From: Planctomycetota bacterium
GTDB lineage: Bacteria; Planctomycetota; Brocadiia; SM23-32
Direction: 5' to 3'
DNA length: 36,220 bases
Assembly (NCBI GenBank): GCA_021161675.1
Contig: JAGHAF010000074.1
Span: 1-36,220, forward strand
Made by a program: the position numbers and the translations under genes. Of this stretch, positions 7,503-15,286 are shown piece by piece. The first letter of the stretch is position 1. Every line of letters begins with the position of its first letter. Below the pieces are notes generated by a model. That model worked only from the letters and a program-made list of their open reading frames with translations, searched no databases and was not told where the DNA came from.

Positions 7503-8279
7503 ATGAGCGGAACGCGTTTCAAGGATGATTTCAGGCGGAATTTCCTGACCGGCATCGCCGCGTTATTTCCAATCGTTGTGACCCTGGTGCTCTTCGGCTG
7601 GCTCTACGGCAACATTGACCGCACGATCGGCCAGGGCGCCAATGATATCTGTCGCAACGTGCTGGCGCACGATGAGAACTTGTTTAGTTTTTTTTTCCCC
7701 GGCGCGACTGATGCGCAACAGGCGAGCCCTAAGGCGCGGGCGGATTACGTCAGCCAACACTTCCCGCGGTTCATAGGAGTGAGCGTCGGCCTGATAGGGC
7801 TGGCGGTGCTGGTTTACTTGCTCGGCAAGTTCCTGCGAGGGTACATAGGAAACAAGTTGATGCAGCTTGTGGATCGCATCTTTACGCGGTTTCCGCTGAT
7901 AAAGTCGGTTTATCCACATGCCAGGCAGGTGGGAGATTTTATCTTCGGGCAGAAGGGGCGACACGGGTTCCGTGACGTAGTCCTGATCCAGTATCCTCGC
8001 CGCGGCATCTACTCGATCGGCTTTTTGACCGGCAATGCGATGGAAAAGGTCAGGGAGAAAGTCGGCAGCGACCTGGTTACGGTTTTCGTGCCCACCTCGC
8101 CGACGCCCTTGACGGGCTTCGCGGTGCAGGTGGCCCCTGACGAGGTGGTCAGCGTTGATATGAGCGTGGACGAGGCGTTCCGGTTCTTTATCACGGCGGG
8201 GATGTTGAGCGGCGAGCAGACGGATCTGAAGAAGTTAGCGGACCCAGGCCCCCCGCAGCGCACCGGACAGGGCGATTGA
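7503..8279 (+). CDS. DUF502 family integral membrane protein
   Basis: A 258-residue protein of the DUF502 family, found in many Gram-negative lineages with no settled biochemical function. It starts with RRNFLTGIAALFPIVVTLVLFGWLY, a membrane helix at about 13-31. A second helix near 92-110 (IGVSVGLIGLAVLVYLLGKFLRGYIG) follows a soluble loop. The conserved core IFTRFPLIKSVYPHARQV and VFVPTSPTPLTGF, plus PDEVVSVDMSVDEAFRFFITAGM, is characteristic. AGGAAGGAAA precedes the ATG at good distance. It heads a plus-strand run of hpf, ptsN, HPr and ptsI, 64 bp upstream of hpf, and probably shares their promoter. Confidence 0.9.
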   Translation: MSGTRFKDDFRRNFLTGIAALFPIVVTLVLFGWLYGNIDRTIGQGANDICRNVLAHDENLFSFFFPGATDAQQASPKARADYVSQHFPRFIGVSVGLIGLAVLVYLLGKFLRGYIGNKLMQLVDRIFTRFPLIKSVYPHARQVGDFIFGQKGRHGFRDVVLIQYPRRGIYSIGFLTGNAMEKVREKVGSDLVTVFVPTSPTPLTGFAVQVAPDEVVSVDMSVDEAFRFFITAGMLSGEQTDLKKLADPGPPQRTGQGD

Positions 8280-8343
8280 TCTGCCCTCTGGTGTGTGGCG
8301 CGTTTCTCGCGTTCCCTTTTTCTTCAGGAAGGGGATGGAAAGC

Positions 8344-8649
8344 ATGGATGTTGAGATCACGGGAAGGCACACAGAAGTGACGGACGACATAAGGAATTAC
8401 GTCTGGCAGCATATCGAGAAGCTGCCCAGGCACGACGACAAGATCCAGTATGTCACCGTGACGCTGGACGAGAACTCCGGAACCCAAATGGTGGAGATTA
8501 TCGCAAAATGCCACCGCGCCGATCTCGTTGCGGAAGCGAAAGGGCACGACATGTATCGAAGCATTGACGAGGCTTTCGGCAAAATGGAACGGCAGATCAA
8601 GAGATATCATGACAAGCTGGTGGACCATAGATCGAAAGGCCTCCATTGA
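8344..8649 (+). CDS. hpf: Ribosome hibernation promoting factor, short form
   Basis: A 101-residue HPF/RaiA-type protein that binds the decoding region of the small ribosomal subunit and helps idle ribosomes in poor growth conditions. The family pattern is clear: MDVEITGRHTEVTDDIRNYV at the start, a central HDDKIQYVTVTLDEN, and DMYRSIDEAFGKMERQIKRYHDKL near the end. The frame opens upstream at 8293, but the ribosome binding site AGGAAGGGG (ending 8334) is placed correctly only for the ATG at 8344. There is no C-terminal dimerisation domain, so this is the short class. Neighbouring ptsN recalls the proteobacterial rpoN-hpf-ptsN gene order, although rpoN is not in the window. Confidence 0.93.
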   Translation: MDVEITGRHTEVTDDIRNYVWQHIEKLPRHDDKIQYVTVTLDENSGTQMVEIIAKCHRADLVAEAKGHDMYRSIDEAFGKMERQIKRYHDKLVDHRSKGLH

Positions 8650-8735
8650 TGCGCTGAAGGGGTTTGGGCCGCTCGGAGCGAACCGGTTCGCTGCGGCGGC
8701 CACCAGCAATGTTCTTGTTCGGATGGAGAGTGCGA

Positions 8736-9197
8736 ATGGCGCTGACGGATTACCTGTCTGCTGAGACTATTTGCGTGGACATGCGATCGCAGGATCGGGA
8801 GCAGGTGGTCCGCGCTATGCTCCAGTGCTTCGTCACAGCAGAGCTGATAAGCGAACAGCTCATTGACGACGCTCTGAAGGCGATTCTGGATAGGGAGAGG
8901 ATGGGAAGCACCGCTATCGGCCGCGGCGTGGCCGTCCCACATGCTCGGCTGGAGGCGCTGGACCGGATATTGGTGGCCTTCGCCTGCAGCGGCGATGGTG
9001 TGGATTTCAACGCACTGGACCGTGGCCCCGTGCACTATATTTTTCTCGTTATTGCGACCAAGGATTCCACCGAGGAATACGTCAACGTAATGGAACGGAT
9101 CAGCCGCTTGATCCAGAACGACGATTTCCTCCGGTTTGTCTCCCGGGCTTCAAACGCCGAAGATGCGCTGGCGTTGATTGACGAGATGGACAGTTAG
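8736..9197 (+). CDS. ptsN: PTS EIIA domain protein, PtsN-like (EIIA-Ntr type)
   Basis: A 153-residue phosphotransfer protein of the fructose/mannitol EIIA fold. The phospho-acceptor histidine is H69 in GRGVAVPHARLEAL, preceded by ERMGSTAIG, the classic PtsN signature. The C-terminal part HYIFLVIATKDSTEEYVNVMERISRLIQ also fits. The frame opens from 8664, but those residues do not match the family, and GGAGAG lies just before the ATG at 8736. It sits between hpf and the HPr gene, so it probably receives phosphate from the adjacent HPr and enzyme I. With no sugar permease in the window, a regulatory role such as control of potassium, nitrogen or stress functions is more likely than sugar transport. 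Confidence 0.9.
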   Translation: MALTDYLSAETICVDMRSQDREQVVRAMLQCFVTAELISEQLIDDALKAILDRERMGSTAIGRGVAVPHARLEALDRILVAFACSGDGVDFNALDRGPVHYIFLVIATKDSTEEYVNVMERISRLIQNDDFLRFVSRASNAEDALALIDEMDS

Positions 9198-9259
9198 GAG
9201 CGGCCGGCGTCCGCCCGAAAGTCCTGCTCGCGAAAAGTGGCCATTTACCATACGAAAAG

Positions 9260-9820
9260 ATGACTTCAGAACAAAAGCACAGCATAGAGATCGTGATAGG
9301 CAACCCGCTGGGGTTTCACATTCGCCCCGTGCAGCGATTCGCCGCGATGGCGAAGCTGTTCGACTCTCATGTCGAGGTGGAGCTACGAGGACAGAAAGCC
9401 CCAGGCAAGAGCATCATAAACCTGATGGGACTGGCGGGGCGCAACGGAGATACCATGCGCATCGCCGCGCAGGGGCCGGACGCGGATCAATGCGTGCAGG
9501 TGCTGGCATACATTGCGCGGAACGATTTCTTCGTGGAGGATCACCTGGATACCGACCAGCAGCCCAATCGTCACGTGGAGCGGCTGGCCAGTCTGGCTTC
9601 CTGCTTCAAGAGTGACATAACCGCCACAGTCGACGGGCGAAATGTGGATGCCAAGAACGCTTCCGCGCTGATGCGACAGGGAGTCTCCCCGCACACCGCG
9701 CTGGATTTCCAGGTGCTCGGCGAGGACGCAAGACAGGCGCGCGCGATTATCGACAACCTCGTCAGCAACAGCTACTATATTGAGGAAGAGATGGTCAGAA
9801 AGGGCAAGGGAGGCGCCTGA
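9260..9820 (+). CDS. Tandem HPr protein: one complete HPr domain plus one degenerate HPr domain
   Basis: A 186-residue protein, twice the usual HPr length of about 88. Residues 8-92 form a normal HPr domain: NPLGFHIRPV with phospho-acceptor H20, and GKSIINLMGL with S51 at the regulatory serine position. Residues about 104-175 look like a second HPr: RHVERLASLASCFKSDI, then GRNVDAKNASALM and TALDFQVLGEDARQARAIIDNLV. Its first strand is missing and the active-site proline motif is replaced by H105-V-E-R; the regulatory serine position is N133. The second domain may therefore be regulatory or a docking element rather than a phosphocarrier. The gene ends two bases before ptsI. The ribosome binding site before the ATG is weak. 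Confidence 0.85.
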   Translation: MTSEQKHSIEIVIGNPLGFHIRPVQRFAAMAKLFDSHVEVELRGQKAPGKSIINLMGLAGRNGDTMRIAAQGPDADQCVQVLAYIARNDFFVEDHLDTDQQPNRHVERLASLASCFKSDITATVDGRNVDAKNASALMRQGVSPHTALDFQVLGEDARQARAIIDNLVSNSYYIEEEMVRKGKGGA

Positions 9821-9822
9821 GA

Positions 9823-11565
9823 ATGGAGACAGAACACGGCATCCCGGTCGGACCGGGCATTGCAATCGGCCCGGCCTTTCTGCTGGAAGCGGAAGGCGTC
9901 CGGATCCCGAGACACTATGTCTCCGAGGACGAGATCGAGGGGGAAATAAGCCGCCTGGACGAGGCTATCTCTGAAGCGCAGGACGAGCTGGAGGCCCTGG
10001 CCGAGCATGTCTCCAAGAAGGCCGGTCCGAAGGTCGCCGAGATATTCAGCGCCCATGCCGCTATGCTGCGGGACGAATACCTCTGCCAGGAATTCAGAGA
10101 CCGCATCCGGCAAAAGAAATACGCGGCCGAATTCGCCGTTGCGCACACCATGGGCCAATGGCGCAGCGCCTTCCAGGAGGATTCATTCCTGGCGAGCCGG
10201 GCGCCGGACCTGGATGACCTGGAACGGCGCGTTCTGCTGCATCTGCTGGGCGCCCGGCGCGAAGAGCTGGGCACGCTGAAGACCGACGTGATTCTGGCCG
10301 CCCACGACCTGCGCCCCAGCCAGATAGTGACCCTGGACCCCGACCACGTGAAAGGTATAGTCATGGACGCCGGAGGCCCGACCGGGCACACCGCCATTAT
10401 CGCCAGCGCACTGGGCATCCCGGCGGTCGTGGGTCTCGGCTCCGTCAGCGCCAGGCTCACCGGCGGCGACACCGTCATCGTGGACGGGGAGAAGGGGTTG
10501 GTCATCATCGGGCCCGACGAGGAAACCATCAAGACCTACCGGCAGCGTCGCGACCAGGCTGCCAAGACAGAGCAGACGCTGCTGGCTGAGGTGCGCGACC
10601 TGCCGGCCGAGACCAAGGATGGTCATCGCGTTGACATACTGGCCAACATCGAATCCCCCCGTGAGGTGGCGCGGGCCATCGAGCACGGCGCCGAAGGAAT
10701 CGGGCTCTATCGCACCGAGTTCCTTTACCTGACCAGCGAGAGCATCCCGAGCGAAGAAAGGCATTTCGACGCCTACATGGAGGCGATCGAGAAACTCGAC
10801 GGGCGCCCGATCACCATCCGCACCGTTGACCTGGGGGGGGACAAATTCGGCGGCGTCGGCTCCCCGGAGCCGGAGAGAAACCCCTTCCTCGGCCGCCGCT
10901 CGATCCGATACTGCCTGGAGCACCCGGACCTCTTTCGCGACCAGTTGCGGGCCATCCTGCGGGCGAGCGTCCACGGAAACGTCCGGGTGATGTTCCCAAT
11001 GGTCTCGGGGATCGAGGAGCTGCTCGCCGTCCAGCTCATCCTCAAGGAACTCCAGAACGAGTTCCAGCAGGCCGGAAGGGCGTTCGATCACAAAATGCAG
11101 GTCGGCATGATGGTCGAGGTGCCCTCGGCGGCGGTCTATGCCGACGCACTGGCCCAGTACGTGGACTTCTTCAGCATCGGCACCAATGACCTTATCCAAT
11201 ACACGCTTGCCATTGATCGGACGAACGAACACGTGGCCGACATGTACCAGCCCCTCCATCCGGCCGTGTTGCGGCTGCTGAGAATGACCATTGACGCCGC
11301 GCACAACGCGGGGATCTACGTCAGCCTCTGCGGGGAGATGGGCAGTGACATCATGTACGCCCTTCTATTGCTCGGGCTTGGCATTGACGAGTTGAGCGTG
11401 GCCCCCACCTGGCTGGTACCCGAGATCAAGAAGATCATCCGTAACGTCAGCTACAAGACCGCCCGGGACGTAGCCGACGAGATACTGAACATGTCGGAAG
11501 TCAACCGCGCCGTCGCCCGCCTCGCGGAGGTCAACCGGGACCTGCTGCCTATGCTCTTCCGCTAG
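9823..11565 (+). CDS. ptsI: Phosphoenolpyruvate-protein phosphotransferase (PTS enzyme I)
   Basis: A 580-residue enzyme I, full family length, which takes phosphate from phosphoenolpyruvate and passes it to HPr. The N-terminal HPr-binding helical domain (about 1-145) is followed by the swivelling phosphohistidine domain, with H189 in GGPTGHTAIIASALGIP; the usual form is GGRTSHTAI, so the two residues around the histidine are atypical. The C-terminal PEP-binding barrel contains GIGLYRTEFLY, FFSIGTNDLIQYTLAIDR and catalytic C503 in SLCGEMGSD. GGGAGG lies before the ATG, overlapping the end of the HPr gene, so the pair is co-translated. It ends six bases from the convergent MGMT-CoaD gene. Confidence 0.95.
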   Translation: METEHGIPVGPGIAIGPAFLLEAEGVRIPRHYVSEDEIEGEISRLDEAISEAQDELEALAEHVSKKAGPKVAEIFSAHAAMLRDEYLCQEFRDRIRQKKYAAEFAVAHTMGQWRSAFQEDSFLASRAPDLDDLERRVLLHLLGARREELGTLKTDVILAAHDLRPSQIVTLDPDHVKGIVMDAGGPTGHTAIIASALGIPAVVGLGSVSARLTGGDTVIVDGEKGLVIIGPDEETIKTYRQRRDQAAKTEQTLLAEVRDLPAETKDGHRVDILANIESPREVARAIEHGAEGIGLYRTEFLYLTSESIPSEERHFDAYMEAIEKLDGRPITIRTVDLGGDKFGGVGSPEPERNPFLGRRSIRYCLEHPDLFRDQLRAILRASVHGNVRVMFPMVSGIEELLAVQLILKELQNEFQQAGRAFDHKMQVGMMVEVPSAAVYADALAQYVDFFSIGTNDLIQYTLAIDRTNEHVADMYQPLHPAVLRLLRMTIDAAHNAGIYVSLCGEMGSDIMYALLLLGLGIDELSVAPTWLVPEIKKIIRNVSYKTARDVADEILNMSEVNRAVARLAEVNRDLLPMLFR

Positions 11566-11571
11566 GGCCGA

Positions 11572-12621
11572 TCACTTTGCTCCCCCCTCCGGGCCGCCCC
11601 CCTGCTGGCGCCAGGTGATGTCGCCGGCAAGCAGTTTCTCATAAACCGGCGCCGGCACATAGGACTTGACGATCTGCTGCCACCCTTCGAAGCCGACCAG
11701 TCCCTTGACGAAGCCGCTGCTCAGCTCGCATATCTGGCGCGGCGGTATCAGGAACACGGTCGCGATCTGCGGCGCAAGGTCCTCATTGAGGTTGCGCATC
11801 GTATGCTCGAAGCGATAATCCTCGTCGCTGCGGATGCCGCGCAGGATGTATCGCGCCCCCCTGGACTCGGCGTACCTGACCAGCAACTTGCTCTTGAAGC
11901 CATCCACCTCCACGTTGGCGAGACTGCGGGTGCACTCGCGGAGCATCTCCAGCCGCTCTTGCAGGGTGAAGGTGTACTTCTTATTCGGGTTGATCCCCAC
12001 CGCGACGATGAGCCGCCCGAACATCTCCGCCCCGCGCTTGATCATGTACATGTGCCCCATGGTCGGCGGGTCGAAACTGCCCGCGTAGACACAGGTTTTG
12101 ACGTCCTCGTTTTCAGTTCTCACCAGTTCTCCCTCCCGCAGATACCAGCCTTCGTGCTGGAGCAGGCTCATCTTCCAGCGGGGCCCGGCCCCGAACCCGC
12201 CCGGCCGGCGGCCCTGCGCCACCACCCGGTGGCAGGGGATGAAGATCGGCATGGGGTTCCGCGCCACCGCCCGGCCGACGGCGCGCGCTCCTTTAGGGAG
12301 TCCCACGCGCGTGGCCAGATCCCCGTAGCTCACCAGCTCGCCCGGCGCAACGTCCATCAGTTCCCGATACACATTCCTTTGGAAATCCGTGGCGCCGCCG
12401 AGTTCGAACGTTTCCAGGCCGACCCCGAGCGCCTCGCCGCGGAAGTAACGCCCCAGCGCATCGAAAAAGGCCTCTACGGCCCTGGGGACTTGCTCTTCGG
12501 GCGCCGCCGGCCGCTCCTCGCCCGCCGGGCGGAGCCGGACCCGGGCCAGCTTCCCGCCTGCGATGGTCAACTCGATCGGTCCGAACGGACTCTCGTATAC
12601 GGCCTTATGGGACAGCGCCAC
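11572..12621 (-). CDS. Fusion: O6-methylguanine-DNA methyltransferase + phosphopantetheine adenylyltransferase (CoaD)
   Basis: A 349-residue protein carrying two unrelated complete enzymes in one frame. Residues 1-165 are an Ogt/MGMT-type suicide DNA repair protein: YRELMDVAPGELVSYGDLA, then GARAVGRAVARNP, and the acceptor cysteine C130 in PCHRVV. Residues about 175-335 are CoaD, which transfers AMP to 4'-phosphopantetheine in CoA synthesis: YAGSFDPPTMGH (nucleotide-binding T/HxGH), ILRGIRSDEDYRFEH and ELSSGFVKG. The junction (GELVRTENEDVKTCVYAG) has no stop; an internal GTG in it could give separate CoaD translation. GTG at 12621 is the likely start, overlapping the upstream lolA-like gene by 17 bp. 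The two activities have no known pathway link. Confidence 0.85.
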   Translation of the reverse strand: MALSHKAVYESPFGPIELTIAGGKLARVRLRPAGEERPAAPEEQVPRAVEAFFDALGRYFRGEALGVGLETFELGGATDFQRNVYRELMDVAPGELVSYGDLATRVGLPKGARAVGRAVARNPMPIFIPCHRVVAQGRRPGGFGAGPRWKMSLLQHEGWYLREGELVRTENEDVKTCVYAGSFDPPTMGHMYMIKRGAEMFGRLIVAVGINPNKKYTFTLQERLEMLRECTRSLANVEVDGFKSKLLVRYAESRGARYILRGIRSDEDYRFEHTMRNLNEDLAPQIATVFLIPPRQICELSSGFVKGLVGFEGWQQIVKSYVPAPVYEKLLAGDITWRQQGGGPEGGAK

Positions 12622-13405
12622 CTTTGCTCTCCGATGCCGCGTCGGCGCGCTCAGAAGGGCGCAGCACAGTGTATCCCCGGGGCGGTTTGTATTCAAACAT
12701 CTTGTCCTTCAGCTTCGTGTCCAGGCGCACGTCCCTGAGCGTATAGGTATGGATGATCTCACCGGGGAAGCCGCCTTCGTGCAGCACGAACTGGCGGGGC
12801 AGCCAGTTCTCACTGCTGATCTCAACCTCGATGGCGTCGTAGAGGGGCGCTGGCTTCTTCTTGCGGCGCGGTCTGAATCTGAGACGGCGGACCTGAACAG
12901 GCGGTTTGCCTTTCTCCCTGGCCGGTTCCTGCCCCGCGCTCACCAGTTCGACGCTGTAGTCCTTGAGCAGGCCTTCGGAGCCCTCGCCGTATCCGAATCG
13001 CAGGAATGCGGCCTCACGGTTCGCCTCGTCGCTTACGGGGTATATCTCCACCTGCCTGGTCTCGTGGCTGACCACCCACCATTTCTTGCCGTTGGTGTAG
13101 ACTTCCTCGTTGCGGGGCTTGCCGAGCTTCAGGATGATGTGGTCCGGCTTCTTATAGATCAGCTCGCCGCGGGACTTCTGCTTCTCGTCCAGCAGCGGGA
13201 TGGCGCGCACGTATGTGATCCTGGCGCGGACGCTTTTGAGGGCCGCGTTCGCCTCTTGCAGGTGGTCGAGCGCCCGCTTCGCCTCGGGCGGCGGCTCCTG
13301 GGCCTGGAGCGGCGTGTCCGCCTGCTGCGCATCGGCCGGCGAGCAGCTCAGCAGAATCGGCGCCAGGCAGAACAAGAGCGAGAGTTTTATTGCTCGGCGG
13401 CGCAT
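12605..13405 (-). CDS. LolA-like outer-membrane lipoprotein carrier domain lipoprotein
   Basis: A 266-residue exported protein. ATG at 13405 starts a signal with an RRR charge cluster, a hydrophobic core and a lipobox ending ILLSC (near 21), predicting a lipoprotein. The mature part resembles the LolA/LolB fold: an early helix (KRALDHLQEANAALKSVRARITY), GELIYKKPDHIILKL, TNGKKWWVVSHETRQVEIYPV and YTLRDVRLDTKLKDKMFEYKPPRGYTVL at the end. LolA carries lipoproteins across the periplasm; this protein is longer than LolA (about 200) and itself lipid-anchored, so the role may differ. An RKKKPA basic stretch around residue 183 is unusual. It starts two bases after the HAD gene stop and overlaps the MGMT-CoaD gene. 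Confidence 0.68.
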   Translation of the reverse strand: MRRRAIKLSLLFCLAPILLSCSPADAQQADTPLQAQEPPPEAKRALDHLQEANAALKSVRARITYVRAIPLLDEKQKSRGELIYKKPDHIILKLGKPRNEEVYTNGKKWWVVSHETRQVEIYPVSDEANREAAFLRFGYGEGSEGLLKDYSVELVSAGQEPAREKGKPPVQVRRLRFRPRRKKKPAPLYDAIEVEISSENWLPRQFVLHEGGFPGEIIHTYTLRDVRLDTKLKDKMFEYKPPRGYTVLRPSERADAASESKGGAVP

Positions 13406-13407
13406 GG

Positions 13408-14010
13408 TCAATCCCCTTGCGAGTTCCAGCGTGCCAGCAGCGGCGGCAACTCGCGCAGGTCCTCCAGCACGAAGTCCGTCTCGCGCGGAGCTTCCGCATC
13501 TTTCCCGCCCTTCAGGAAGGCGGTGCGGGCGCCCGCCGCGTGGCCCGCCATCACGTCGAACCGGTAGTCTCCGACCATGAGCACTTCGCCCGGGGTCAGC
13601 TTGAGCCTGTCGGCGATTCTCAGCACGGGGACGGGGGACGGCTTCGGCGCCTCGTCGTCGCGGCTCAACCAGCAGTCGAACTGGAGCCCGAGGCGCCCCA
13701 GCACGGTGCGCACCGAGCGGGCCGAGTTCCGCGTCAGCAGCGCCAGCGCGCAGCCCATGCGGCGCAGGCTATCTATCGCTTCGGCGGCGCCCTCCCGCAG
13801 TGTGCAGTCCAGGGCGGCGCGCTCCTCGTGTCGGGCGAGGATGGAGTACATTCGCCGGCTCTCCTCGGGCCCGGCCCGGTCCATGTACTCGAGCAAAGGG
13901 CGGTCTCGGGGAACGCCGGTCTGGGCATGGATCAACTCGAAGTCCAGCGGCGAGTCGATCAGCGTCCCGTCCATGTCGAATATGACGGCCTTGATCTCAG
14001 CCTGCGGCAT
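13408..14010 (-). CDS. HAD-superfamily hydrolase, phosphoglycolate-phosphatase-like
   Basis: A 200-residue haloacid dehalogenase phosphatase. Motif I is VIFDMDGTLIDSP (nucleophile Asp in DMDGT near residue 12), motif II is LALLTRNS near 93, the conserved lysine is in APKPSP, and motif IV is VLMVGDYRFDVMAGHAAG. A helical cap lies between motifs I and II. This layout fits the Gph/PgmB-like subfamily, which hydrolyses small phosphorylated metabolites; the substrate is unknown. It overlaps the end of the DegT aminotransferase gene by 14 bp and is followed two bases later by the LolA-like gene, so the three are one transcription unit. Confidence 0.88.
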   Translation of the reverse strand: MPQAEIKAVIFDMDGTLIDSPLDFELIHAQTGVPRDRPLLEYMDRAGPEESRRMYSILARHEERAALDCTLREGAAEAIDSLRRMGCALALLTRNSARSVRTVLGRLGLQFDCWLSRDDEAPKPSPVPVLRIADRLKLTPGEVLMVGDYRFDVMAGHAAGARTAFLKGGKDAEAPRETDFVLEDLRELPPLLARWNSQGD

Positions 14011-15259
14011 CAGCGGAAGCCTTCAAGAGTTCCGCCCGGTTCTCGTATATCTTCGCGATGGCGTCCGTCAACAGATGCGCCCGGCGCGGCGGACAGGCCA
14101 GAAAATGCCAGCTCGTAAGCACGGCCCGATCATAGAACAGCTCGTCGGCCACCGGGAGTTTCCAGCGCGACGGCGTGATCGCCTTCACGTAGCTCTTGCT
14201 CAGGGCATGGCGCTTCTTGGTGTGGGGATAGTAGACATCGCTGTGGGTAAGCGGCGCATAAGTGCTGCCGAAGCCAACTCCCAATTCAGCGGAAAGCGCC
14301 CGGCGAAAAGCGTTCGCGTCCAGGCCGTCATAGCTCTTCTTGTCGTAACAGAACACGAACGCGTAGCCGCACTGGCGGGTTATGTGCTTGTTGCGGCGCA
14401 GGGGCTCGACGCCCGGCGCATCCGCCACGGCCCTGTCAAGCGCCAGGCCGTTGCGATCTATCCGCGGCGCGTTCTTCCTGTGGGCCGATAGCTGTCCGCG
14501 CAGAACAGCGGCCTGGAAGCTGGTCATGCGGTAGTTGCCGCTGTGGACCTTGACGCCTTCCTTGTATTCGCGGCCGCACGAGCGCTGGCTGACGATCTTC
14601 CAATAGGAATCTTCATCCTGCGTGAGTATGGCGCCGCCCTCGCCGCCGGTCATCAGCTTGGAGCGCTGGAAGCTGTACGCGCCGAAGTCTCCCAGGGTTC
14701 CGGCGCCGCGCCCGTCCCACTGGGAACCGTGCATGTGGGCGCTGTCTTCAACGACGTGAAGCTCGTGTTTCTTGGCTATGCGCATCAGCGCGTCCATGTC
14801 CGCCATGCGGTGGTAAAGATGCACCGGGGCTATGGCGCGCGTGCGCGGGGTGATGGCCTCTTCCACCTTCTTCGGGTCGATGCACAACGTGTCCGCCTGC
14901 ACGTCGACAAGGACGGGCACGGCGTTGACGTCACAGACGGCGCTGGCCGTGGCCTGCCACGTCAAGCCGGGCACTATCACCTCGTCGCCCGCGCCGATGT
15001 CCAGCGTCTCCAGGGCCACTTGCAGCGCGTGTGTGCCGTTCGTGACCAGTGCGCAGAACTTGGACTTGTTGAAATCCGCCCACTCCTTCTCGAACCTGGC
15101 GGCCATGGACTTGGTGTTGCCCGGCCAGTCGTCCCAATCGCCGCTATCGTAGGCCTGGAGCAGGTACTTGCGTTCCAGGTCGGGGCGTGAGGTCAGCCTG
15201 GCGCCGCCCAGGATGTTCTCAGTTACTGGCTTTCCGCCCAGACATGCTAACTTGCTCAA
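13997..15259 (-). CDS. DegT/DnrJ/EryC1/StrS-family PLP-dependent aminotransferase
   Basis: A 420-residue sugar-type aminotransferase. The N-terminal LVTNGTHALQVALETLDIGAGDEVIVPGLTWQATASAV is the PLP phosphate-binding region; VVEDSAHMHGS carries the ring-stacking aspartate; the PLP lysine lies in FQRSKLMTGGEGGA near residue 204. These enzymes aminate keto sugars for nucleotide sugars, surface polysaccharide or cyclitols. The variant with a GKPV/WDDWPGNTK start resembles dehydroquinate-linked or AHBA-like members, but the substrate is not clear. TTG is the likely start, preceded by AAGGAGAG at good distance. The gene begins the aminotransferase-HAD-LolA-like run, 27 bp after the topoisomerase gene stop. 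Confidence 0.9.
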   Translation of the reverse strand: MSKLACLGGKPVTENILGGARLTSRPDLERKYLLQAYDSGDWDDWPGNTKSMAARFEKEWADFNKSKFCALVTNGTHALQVALETLDIGAGDEVIVPGLTWQATASAVCDVNAVPVLVDVQADTLCIDPKKVEEAITPRTRAIAPVHLYHRMADMDALMRIAKKHELHVVEDSAHMHGSQWDGRGAGTLGDFGAYSFQRSKLMTGGEGGAILTQDEDSYWKIVSQRSCGREYKEGVKVHSGNYRMTSFQAAVLRGQLSAHRKNAPRIDRNGLALDRAVADAPGVEPLRRNKHITRQCGYAFVFCYDKKSYDGLDANAFRRALSAELGVGFGSTYAPLTHSDVYYPHTKKRHALSKSYVKAITPSRWKLPVADELFYDRAVLTSWHFLACPPRRAHLLTDAIAKIYENRAELLKASADAAG

Positions 15260-15286
15260 AGCGTCTCTCCTTAAACCATAAATGTG

